Assembly: GCF_024494695.1 (NCBI RefSeq)
Contig: NZ_JANHDP010000006.1
Span: 186,001 to 250,000 of the forward strand
DNA length: 64,000 bases
Source of the DNA: Natronoarchaeum rubrum
Lineage (GTDB): Archaea > Halobacteriota > Halobacteria > Halobacteriales > Natronoarchaeaceae
Direction: 5' to 3'
The notes beneath the pieces are model-generated. The model had not been told where the DNA came from, searched no databases, and saw only the letters and a program-made list of their open reading frames with translations. Position 1 is the stretch's first letter. The number at the start of each line of letters is the position of its first letter. Made by a program: the position numbers and the translations under genes. Below are positions 58,431 to 64,000 of this stretch, piece after piece.

Positions 58431-59102
58431 TCAGTAGATCAACTCGTCGTCGTTCTCGACTGCATAGAGCGTCCGCGCGGCGACGTTGACGGCGTGGTCC
58501 CCGACGCGTTCGAGGTCGCGGATCGTCAGCAACAGCACGGAGACGTCGCCGAGCAGTTCCTCGATCGGCCGGTCGTCGCCGAACTCCCGCTCGATCAGAT
58601 CGCGGACGATCAGTTCGCTGGCGCGCTCGCAGCGCTCGTCGACCTCGTCGTCGCGGGCCGCGATCTCGTGACAGGCGTCGGGATCCTCGTCGGCGTAGGC
58701 CGCCATCGCGTCCTCGACCATCGCGGCGGTCAGCGCGCCGATGCGCTGGAAGTCCACGTCGGGAACGGTCTCGCGGTCCATCTCCAGGGCGTAGCCCGCG
58801 AGGTTCGTCGCGAGGTCGGCGATCCGTTCGAGATCGGTGAGGATCTTGAACGATGCGACCACGAGCCGAAGGTCGCCGGCGACGGGCTGCTGGAGCGCGA
58901 GCAGGTCGACGCAGGCGCCCTCCAGATCGAGGTACCGGCGGTTGATCTCCGCGTCGCCCTCGACGACCTCCCGGGCGAGCGCCTCGTCGCCCGCGTCGAG
59001 CGCAGATAGCGCCTGCAGCAACCGGTCGAGCGCGGTCTCGCTCAGATCGAGGACGGCCTCGCGCAGCGCGTCGAGTTGCTCGCGGTACTCCTCGCGGGGC
59101 AC
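58431..59102 (-). CDS. phoU: Phosphate signaling complex protein PhoU
   Basis: 223 residues starting at a GTG with GGAGGT (59111-59116) nine bases upstream. VPREEYREQLDALREAVLDLSETALDRLLQALSALDAGDE, LEGACVDLLALQQPVAGDLRLVVASFKILTDLERIADLATNLAGYALEMDRET, and RDLIEREFGDDRPIEELLGDVSVLLLTIRDLERVGDHAVNVAARTLYAV. The paired helical repeats with ExxxD motifs are typical. PhoU normally modulates the PstSCAB transporter and phosphate-related kinases. The upstream gene set lacks pst genes here. The next gene in the operon is the AbrB-PhoU protein. Confidence 0.92.
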   Translation of the reverse strand: MPREEYREQLDALREAVLDLSETALDRLLQALSALDAGDEALAREVVEGDAEINRRYLDLEGACVDLLALQQPVAGDLRLVVASFKILTDLERIADLATNLAGYALEMDRETVPDVDFQRIGALTAAMVEDAMAAYADEDPDACHEIAARDDEVDERCERASELIVRDLIEREFGDDRPIEELLGDVSVLLLTIRDLERVGDHAVNVAARTLYAVENDDELIY

Positions 59103-59104
59103 CG

Positions 59105-59173
59105 TCAGCGCACCTCCGTTCCGTCGGTGTCGACAGTCGCGGCCGGCGCGTCGTCCGGTCGAATCTGTGACAT
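59105..59173 (-). CDS. Possible 22-residue leader ORF of phoU
   Basis: Starts ATG, reads MSQIRPDDAPAATVDTDGTEVR, and its TGA ends two bases before the phoU GTG, spanning the ribosome-binding GGAGGT. It would be translated ahead of phoU. May be a coupling peptide or a chance ORF. Confidence 0.35.
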   Translation of the reverse strand: MSQIRPDDAPAATVDTDGTEVR

Positions 59174-59239
59174 CACCCGGAGGGAGGCGACAGTGGAGTA
59201 AGTAGGCTGCTATGAGGGGTACACCGCGGGCTATGGCGT

Positions 59240-59370
59240 CTCGTACCAATATATACCACTATATAAAACGCTCCGCTCGGATTCTCCGGAAACGAGTCGT
59301 CTTGACTACGTAGCTCTCGGTAGTCGGCCGGTCCCTAATATATAATATTTTAGATAGTTTTAAGCGGCGG
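59240..59370. promoter_or_regulatory. AT-rich divergent regulatory region between phoU and the gene at 59392
   Basis: Several AT-rich tracts interrupt a GC-rich region: ACCAATATATACCACTATATAAA (59245-59268) and CTAATATATAATATTTTAGATAG (59335-59357). On the plus strand AGTTTTAAG (59356-59364) is about 30 bp before the GTG at 59392. On the minus strand the TATATA-bearing tract is 120-150 bp before phoU. Multiple overlapping promoters or operators are likely. Confidence 0.5.
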
Positions 59371-59391
59371 GAACGCCGACATCCCGCCATC

Positions 59392-60147
59392 GTGAGCCCC
59401 GAACTACGCGCACACTCTCTCGACGCGGCCGAGCGAGCCGTTCGACGGGAGCGCCGACGGCTCGTCGACGAGCGACGGGCGTTCGAGGAGTTCACCGAGC
59501 GGGTACGCGGGTTCGACGCCGAGCGACCGCGGACGACCGGCGGTCAGACCCTCGTGTGCCGACAGTCCGGCGGTCTCGACGCGGTGCGAGACGCCTACGA
59601 GGAGACGGTGATGAGCGTTCCCCACTACCGCGACGAGTACGACGAGCCCTACGCCGTCAACGTCGCGGGCGAGCTCAGCCAGGAGCTCGCGGCGGCGCTG
59701 GGAAGCGACGGACAGTTTCACCCGCCGCTGAAGCGGAGGCTCATCGAGGCGACGGGACAGGCCATCGCGGGTCGAGAGCGCCTGATCGGGGTCGTCGACG
59801 CGGAAGCAGCGGCGCTCGAATCGGCCGAGGACGACATCGCCGCACTGACCGAGGACGTGGCGTCGCTCGGCGACCAGCCGCTGGCCTCCATGGAGTTCAA
59901 CGCGCTCCGGCTCACGCGGGAGCGGCTTCGGGACGCGCGCGATCGCTGCGACGACCTCGCCGCGGACCGCCAGTCGACGTTGCAGGACCAGCGACCAACA
60001 CTCCCGGTCGAGATCGACGATCTGGGCGAGTATCTCTACGCCGACTGCGAGACGGCCTACCCACTGCTGGCCGCGTTCGCGGACCTGCGCCGGCGTATCG
60101 ACCGCTTGCTGCGGGAAATCGATCGGCGACTGGCGCGAGCGGGCTAA
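59392..60147 (+). CDS. Coiled-coil protein, DUF7260-like
   Basis: 251 residues from a GTG (leaderless if the 59356 TATA is used). Charged and helical throughout: LDAAERAVRRERRRLVDERRAFEEFTERVRGFDAERP, CRQSGG, MSVPHYRDEYDEPYAVNVAGELSQELAAAL, LESAEDDIAALTEDVASLGDQPLASMEFNALRLTRERLRDARDRCDDLAADRQSTL, and a C-terminal domain ending LRRRIDRLLREIDRRL. No transmembrane segment or known enzymatic motif. I believe it belongs to the haloarchaeal DUF7260 family. Some neighbours in this family are regulator genes; here it lies opposite phoU. Confidence 0.65.
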   Translation: MSPELRAHSLDAAERAVRRERRRLVDERRAFEEFTERVRGFDAERPRTTGGQTLVCRQSGGLDAVRDAYEETVMSVPHYRDEYDEPYAVNVAGELSQELAAALGSDGQFHPPLKRRLIEATGQAIAGRERLIGVVDAEAAALESAEDDIAALTEDVASLGDQPLASMEFNALRLTRERLRDARDRCDDLAADRQSTLQDQRPTLPVEIDDLGEYLYADCETAYPLLAAFADLRRRIDRLLREIDRRLARAG

Positions 60148-60215
60148 CCGCCCCGCCATTCTCGGAAGGCCGACAACTACCAACAGTTACGTTGCGCTAA
60201 ATGGTATCGTGCCAC

Positions 60216-60749
60216 ATGCACGACTCCAGAGACTACGCGTTCGAGGACGAGCGCCCGGACATCCACGAGAGCGCGCGGGTGAGCCGCGAGGCGACGCTGG
60301 TCGGCAACGTGACCGTCGAGGCCGATGCCAGCGTCTGGCCGGGCGTCGTCCTGCGCGGGGACGTCGAACCGGTCCGGATCGGCCGACAGGCCCACGTCGG
60401 CGACACCGCGGTGCTCCACGCGTCGAGCGTCGGCGAGAACGTGATGGTGGGCCACGGCGCCGTCTGTAACGACGCCGTCGTCGACGACGACGCGCTCGTG
60501 GGGTTCAACGCGACGCTGAACTCCGAGGTCAGCGTCGGCGAGGGCTCGATCGTCGCCTCGGGGACGGTGATCCCGCAGGGCTACTCGATCCCGGCGGACT
60601 CGTTCGCCCGGGGCGTCCCCGCCGAGGTGACGCCGCTGTCCCAGACGACGATCGACACCGACCGCATCCACGAAGAGTTCGCCTCGGGCGCCTACACCGA
60701 CCTCGCCGGCCGCCACGAGGAACTGTTCGCCGCCGACCCGGAGCGGTGA
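60216..60749 (+). CDS. Gamma carbonic anhydrase-like hexapeptide-repeat protein, third zinc ligand replaced
   Basis: 177 residues from the ATG at 60216 (an in-frame ATG at 60201 is an alternative). Left-handed beta-helix repeats: RPDIHESARVSREATLVGNVTVEADASVWPGVVLRGDVEPVRIGRQAHVGDTAVLHASSVGENVMVGHGAVCNDAVV. In gamma carbonic anhydrase three histidines bind zinc (Cam H81, H117, H122). Here H in TAVLHAS and H in VGHGAV are kept, but the third aligns with Asn in GAVCND, so zinc binding may be impaired. Could be an acetyltransferase-like or scaffold protein. Not in an operon. Confidence 0.82.
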   Translation: MHDSRDYAFEDERPDIHESARVSREATLVGNVTVEADASVWPGVVLRGDVEPVRIGRQAHVGDTAVLHASSVGENVMVGHGAVCNDAVVDDDALVGFNATLNSEVSVGEGSIVASGTVIPQGYSIPADSFARGVPAEVTPLSQTTIDTDRIHEEFASGAYTDLAGRHEELFAADPER

Positions 60750-60819
60750 GCCCGGCGCCGCCGCGGCGTCGACCCCGAGAGGGACGCCTTTTTGGCTCGC
60801 TTGCCCTGACATTCGGACG

Positions 60820-61851
60820 ATGACACCACGAGTCGCCGTCGTCGGCGGAGGCGTCGCCGGCGCCGCCGTCGCGTACGCGCTCCGAGAGAGTCCCGTCGAA
60901 GTGACGCTGTTCGAGCGCGCCGGCCGGGTCGGCGGCCGCACCGCGACGCGACGCCGCGGGGAGACGGTGTACGACTACGGCGCGAACTACGTCACCGACG
61001 ACGACGAGCGCGTCGCCGACCTGCTCGCCGAGGAGTTCTCGAACGGGCTCGTCGACACCGAGGGCCCCGTCTGGACGTTCGACGCCGACGGCGAGATCGG
61101 CGAGGGCCGCGGGAACGGCCGCAAGTGGACCTACGAGGGCGGCGTCGAGACGCTCGCCGGCCGGCTGGTCGACCGGAGCGACGCCACGGTCGAGACCGAC
61201 GCGGAAGTGATCGAGCTTCGGCGTCGCGACGAGGCGTGGACCGTCGAGACGGCCGACGAGCGGACGTTCGAGCCGTTCGACGGCGTCGTCCTGACGCCGC
61301 CGGCGCCCCAGACCGGCGACCTGCTCGCGGCGGCGGGCTGGAGCCACGAGCGAGCGAACGCGCTCGTCGAGGCGCTCCGAGACGTTCCCTACCGGACGAT
61401 CTGGTCGCTCGCGCTGCACTACCCCGACGAACTGGACCGGCCCTACTACGCGCTGGTCAACACCGACCGCGACCACGAGATCGGCTGGCTCTCCCGCGAG
61501 GAGTGCAAGCCCGGTCACGTCCCGGACGGCGAGTCGCTCCTGATCGTCCAGATGGCGCCCGACTGGTCGGCCGAGCGCTACGACGCCGACGGGGCGGCCG
61601 TGATCGAGGAAGCGCTGCCGATCGTCGCCGACCTGCTCGACGACGACCGACTCGCCGATCCCGAGTGGACCGATCACCAGCGCTGGGGGCTGGCGCTGCC
61701 CGACGACGGCGTCGACGCCGAACTGCTGGACGCCGTCGCCGAGGACGGGCTGTGGTTCGCGGGCGACTGGGTGGCCGGTGAAGGCCGGTCGCACGCAGCG
61801 ATCAGGACGGGACTGGACGCGGGCGATCGGATTCGAGAGCGATTCGAGTAG
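60820..61851 (+). CDS. FAD-dependent amine-oxidase/renalase-like oxidoreductase
   Basis: 343 residues. N-terminal Rossmann FAD site TPRVAVVGGGVAGAAVAYALRESPVEVTLFERAGRVGGRTATRRRGETVYDYGANYV, with GRVGGRTATRR the second FAD-contact motif, and the C-terminal FAGDWVAGEGRSHAAIRTGL ribityl-binding GDW motif. This is the renalase/monoamine-oxidase-like NAD(P)/FAD group. Substrate unknown. 108 bp upstream of the TIGR00300 gene, same direction. Confidence 0.83.
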   Translation: MTPRVAVVGGGVAGAAVAYALRESPVEVTLFERAGRVGGRTATRRRGETVYDYGANYVTDDDERVADLLAEEFSNGLVDTEGPVWTFDADGEIGEGRGNGRKWTYEGGVETLAGRLVDRSDATVETDAEVIELRRRDEAWTVETADERTFEPFDGVVLTPPAPQTGDLLAAAGWSHERANALVEALRDVPYRTIWSLALHYPDELDRPYYALVNTDRDHEIGWLSREECKPGHVPDGESLLIVQMAPDWSAERYDADGAAVIEEALPIVADLLDDDRLADPEWTDHQRWGLALPDDGVDAELLDAVAEDGLWFAGDWVAGEGRSHAAIRTGLDAGDRIRERFE

Positions 61852-61959
61852 GACTGCACAGATCCGTGGGCTGCGTTGACTCGGACAGGATATCCACAGT
61901 CGATCGATCGGCTCCCGATCCCACAACCCTCTTGCCCCGCTCCCGCATCTACCTAGCCA

Positions 61960-63195
61960 ATGAGTCCCACGCGTACCGTCGAACTCGAGGGCCACATCAT
62001 CGACTCGGGGACGATGGGTCGATGTTTCGGCCTCGTGATGGACATGGGCGGCTCCTTCGAAGTCGAGGAGTTCGAGATCGGCCGCCACGAGCACGAGAAG
62101 TCGTACTGCCGGCTCGCGGTGTCGGCCGACAGCGAACCCGATCTCCAGCAGATCGTCCACGAACTCCACCAGAACGGCGCGACGCTGTCGGACCCGTCCG
62201 ACGCCGCTCTCGAACGGGCGCCCGACGACGCGGTCGTTCCCGTGGACTTCTACTCGACGACCAACCACCCGACGTACGTCCGGTACGAAAGCGAGTGGGT
62301 AGACGTCGAGAACGTCGAGATGGACTGTGCGATCGTCGTCGAAACCGAAGGGGAGGAAGCGCCCAGAGCCCACACGAAGGTGCTCAACGCCATCGAGGAA
62401 GGCGATCTCGTGGTGACCGGCGACACGGGAATCCGGGTCGAGCCGCCCGAGCGCCCCCGTGACGGCGACAGCTCCTTCGGCTTCATGCAGGGCGGCGTCT
62501 CCAGCGAGCGCCCCTCCGAGTCGCTGATCGGCGAGGTCGCGGACGCGATCGCCGAGACCAAGGCCGAGGGCGGCGACGTGCTGGCGGTCTGCGGGCCGGC
62601 GGTCGTCCACTCCGGCGGCGCCGACCACCTCGCCGAACTGGTGCGCGAGGGGTACGTCGACGCCATCTCGGCGGGCAACGGCTTCGCGGTCCACGACATC
62701 GAGCGCGACCTCTACGGCACGTCGCTCGGGATGGACGTCGAGACCTTAGAGCACCCGCGCAAGGGCCACAAGCACCACATCTACACGATCAGCGAGATCA
62801 GTCGCCAGGGCGGCATCGAGCAAGCCGTCGAGAACGGCGCGATCCAGAGCGGCGTGATGTACGAGTGCGTGACCAACGACGTGCCCTACGTGCTGGCGGG
62901 GTCGATCCGCGACGACGGCCCGCTGCCCGACACGATCACCGACTCGATCGAGGCCCAGAACGCGATCCGCGAGCAGGCCCACGACGCCGACATCGTGATC
63001 ATGCTCGCGACGCTGCTGCACTCGGTGGCGGTGGGCAACTGCCTGCCCTCGACGACGAAGCTCGTCTGCGTCGATATCAACCCCTCGACGGTGACCCAGC
63101 TGATGGACCGGGGCAGCGCGCAGGCGATCGGGATGGTGTCGGACATCGGGACGTTCCTGCCGATGCTGGCCGAGCAACTCGTCGACGAGGAGTAA
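61960..63195 (+). CDS. TIGR00300 family protein (archaeal-type ornithine cyclodeaminase/LOR-SDH-like)
   Basis: 411 residues. SPTRTVELEGHIIDSGTMGRCFGLVMDMGGSFEVEEFEIGRHEHEKSYCRLAVSADSEPDLQQIVHELHQNGA is a two-part ACT-like N-terminus; then GDVLAVCGPAVVHSGGADHLAELVREGYVDAISAGNGFAVHDIERDLYGTSLGMD and MLATLLHSVAVGNCLPSTTKLVCVDINPSTVTQLMDRGSAQAIGMVSDIGTFLPML. The match is to TIGR00300, a member of which in Methanococcus has been shown to convert ornithine to proline. Probable role in proline/arginine metabolism. Confidence 0.85.
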   Translation: MSPTRTVELEGHIIDSGTMGRCFGLVMDMGGSFEVEEFEIGRHEHEKSYCRLAVSADSEPDLQQIVHELHQNGATLSDPSDAALERAPDDAVVPVDFYSTTNHPTYVRYESEWVDVENVEMDCAIVVETEGEEAPRAHTKVLNAIEEGDLVVTGDTGIRVEPPERPRDGDSSFGFMQGGVSSERPSESLIGEVADAIAETKAEGGDVLAVCGPAVVHSGGADHLAELVREGYVDAISAGNGFAVHDIERDLYGTSLGMDVETLEHPRKGHKHHIYTISEISRQGGIEQAVENGAIQSGVMYECVTNDVPYVLAGSIRDDGPLPDTITDSIEAQNAIREQAHDADIVIMLATLLHSVAVGNCLPSTTKLVCVDINPSTVTQLMDRGSAQAIGMVSDIGTFLPMLAEQLVDEE

Positions 63196-63215
63196 GCAAC
63201 AGCGCGAAATCCGCC

Positions 63216-63644
63216 CTACAGCTCTTCCTGCGGGACGACGACAACTGGCCGATCGGCGTCGCCCAGCACCGCCCGCGCCGTCGATCCGACCGCGCTCTCG
63301 GCGCCGGGCTCGCCGCCGTGCACCCCCAGCACGATCTCGTCGGCGTCGAACTCGGCGGCCGCCGCCAGCAGTTCCACCGCGGGCGAGCCGGAGCGCTGCT
63401 CGGTCTCGACCTCCGTGACGGCGCCGAGCCGGACCGTCGCGACGTTCAGCGCCTCGCGACCGTCGCGCGCGTCGCCGGCGTCCTCGCGAGACGAAGTCGA
63501 GCGCGGGCTCGACGAGTCTCGCTCGCCGGTGTCGGCCTGAACGTGGACCACCCGGACGCCGTCGTCCGGCCCGGCCCGCTCTTGCAGGTAGTCGCAGGCC
63601 GCCGCGGTGGTGTGGACGGAATCGGTCGCGAGCAAGTAGCGCAT
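63216..63644 (-). CDS. UspA-type universal stress protein with divergent N-terminal part
   Basis: 142 residues. MRYLLATDSVHTTAAACDYLQERAGPDDGVRVVHVQADTGERDSSSP and C-terminal VELLAAAAEFDADEIVLGVHGGEPGAESAVGSTARAVLGDADRPVVVVPQEEL. The second half keeps the GVHG..G..VGSTAR.VL pattern, but with a longer Ser/Arg/Asp linker in the middle (SPRSTSSREDAGDARDGREAL). Function not known; convergent with the TIGR00300 gene (20 bp gap). Moderately confident as a Usp family member. Confidence 0.75.
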   Translation of the reverse strand: MRYLLATDSVHTTAAACDYLQERAGPDDGVRVVHVQADTGERDSSSPRSTSSREDAGDARDGREALNVATVRLGAVTEVETEQRSGSPAVELLAAAAEFDADEIVLGVHGGEPGAESAVGSTARAVLGDADRPVVVVPQEEL

Positions 63645-63935
63645 GCCTGGAGGTTCCGCGCGAGCGACCTAAAGCCCCCGATCGGAGCGCAGACGGCCGC
63701 CGAGAGGCGATGTGTGCCGGTGGCGGGAGGTAGTTGCCGAAGCCGCCGAAGGGGACGATGGACGGTTGCTGGAGGGCAAATCATCGGCGCTGGAAAGGCC
63801 CGGAAGTCGTCCGACGTCAGCCGCGCTTTTTCCGTCCGCTACACCAATCATTATACTGCAAGCGCCCCTAGAACGGTCACACATAATGTCCGAGGGCCGG
63901 GATCACCTGTCAGTCGTGCGCCGACCGGAACAGGC
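63645..63935. other. Upstream region of phytoene/squalene synthase
   Basis: 291 bp between divergent genes. The recognisable elements are the TATA-like ATTATACT (63850-63857) and, 29 bp on, an ATG (63886) opening an 18-codon ORF. The rest is GC-rich and lacks features I recognise. Confidence 0.45.
63850..63857 (+). promoter_or_regulatory. TATA box of the crtB leader transcript
   Basis: ATTATACT predicts a transcript start near 63880, close to the ATG of the leader ORF (63886) and about 55 nt before the crtB ATG (63936). Confidence 0.55.
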
Positions 63936-63942
63936 ATGGTAG
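63886..63942 (+). CDS. 18-residue leader ORF overlapping the crtB start
   Basis: MSEGRDHLSVVRRPEQAW, ending in a TAG (63940-63942) that overlaps the crtB ATG (63936-63938) by seven bases in another frame. With the transcript start near 63880 it would be translated from a leaderless ATG, so crtB translation would depend on re-initiation after it. May be a regulatory leader; expression is unproven. Confidence 0.45.
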   Translation: MSEGRDHLSVVRRPEQAW

Positions 63943-64000
63943 AGGACAGCCAGATCGCGCAGTCGAAAGCGATCCAGCGCCGCACCGGGCGGACGTTCCA
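63936..64000 (+). CDS. crtB: Phytoene/squalene synthase, 5' end only
   Basis: The window ends after 21 codons: MVEDSQIAQSKAIQRRTGRTF. This matches the start of haloarchaeal phytoene/squalene synthases, which condense two prenyl diphosphates as the first committed step of C40 (or C30) carotenoid or squalene synthesis; the KAIQRRTGRTF element before the first conserved helix is typical. Idi at 31640 is in the same pathway. The rest lies past the window. Confidence 0.75.
   Translation, partial: MVEDSQIAQSKAIQRRTGRTF

Noticed and set aside
60529..62694. 721-codon open frame on the minus strand
   Set aside because: Antisense to the amine oxidase-like and TIGR00300 genes, which have clear motifs.
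1..64000. tRNA, rRNA, RNase P or signal-recognition RNA genes
   Set aside because: I looked for their conserved motifs in the gaps and found none convincing; a covariance search would be decisive.
1..64000. CRISPR arrays, transposases, integrases or phage genes
   Set aside because: No regularly spaced repeats and no coding patterns of these families in the window.

Overview
This is a 64 kb chromosomal window from a halophilic archaeon (class Halobacteria). The evidence is consistent: strongly acidic proteins, high GC with C/G-ending codons, archaeal TATA boxes 25-35 bp before many starts with little or no leader, Tat-type signal peptides, and archaeal or haloarchaeal genes such as class I lysyl-tRNA synthetase, ribosomal protein S19e, PDCD5, archaeal UMP kinase, split GMP synthase subunit B, DUF424, DUF5812, DUF6517 and DUF7521. 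I do not name a genus. I see no rRNA, tRNA, CRISPR array, transposase or prophage gene. The region looks like ordinary core chromosome with some haloarchaeal accessory genes.

Layout. 1-1322: the 3' part of a polysaccharide flippase gene. 1363-3830: lysS-pyrH operon. 4321-6383: DUF7123-like protein, a site-2 protease and a small membrane protein. 6428-10065: thiL, a short-chain dehydrogenase, then rps19e, PDCD5 and a PP-loop ATPase. 10189-14320: radical SAM protein, Tat lipoprotein, RNA 2',3'-cyclic phosphodiesterase, TPR protein, DUF424 protein. 14376-18353: ABC transporter operon divergent from a winged-helix regulator, which is followed by two DUF7521 membrane proteins and a sensor-domain membrane protein, joined by small overlapping ORFs. 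18440-24928: SufS-type cysteine desulfurase, small membrane and TRAM proteins, acyl-CoA ligase, PrsW-type protease, SufU-type scaffold. 24969-33573: unknown protein, small HTH protein, CPBP protease, pgi, DUF5812 protein, lipid kinase, idi and a truncated zinc-binding dehydrogenase. 33606-39873: moaB, a Tat-exported repeat protein, an HtpX-like protease and the pyrG-guaAb-DUF7126 operon. 40180-47624: tandem PAS histidine kinases (the first apparently a pseudokinase), alpha/beta hydrolase, PspA, membrane protein and a ThrRS-like protein. 47770-55874: small regulator, aldo/keto reductase, a 963-residue Tat-exported G8/beta-helix protein, HflX and a dgcN-dgcA-like pair. 56117-64000: DoxX protein, two UspA proteins, two PhoU proteins, coiled-coil protein, gamma-carbonic-anhydrase-like protein, FAD oxidoreductase, TIGR00300 protein and the start of phytoene/squalene synthase.

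How the genes work together. Several stretches are housekeeping: nucleotide synthesis (pyrH, pyrG, guaAb), translation (lysS, rps19e, thpR, hflX, the ThrRS-like protein), Fe-S assembly (sufS, sufU, not adjacent), isoprenoids (idi, crtB) and cofactors (thiL, moaB). Membrane quality control is well represented, with four membrane-associated proteases of different families and a PspA protein.

The most interesting candidates are: the G8-domain beta-helix protein resembling CEMIP-type polysaccharide-acting proteins; the ThrRS-like protein that keeps editing and anticodon-binding regions but has lost synthetase motifs; the kinase/pseudokinase tandem; the DgcN/DgcA-like pair implying D-glutamate metabolism; enzymes with changed key residues (type 1 Idi, gamma carbonic anhydrase, radical SAM); and short ORFs whose stops overlap the starts of real genes.
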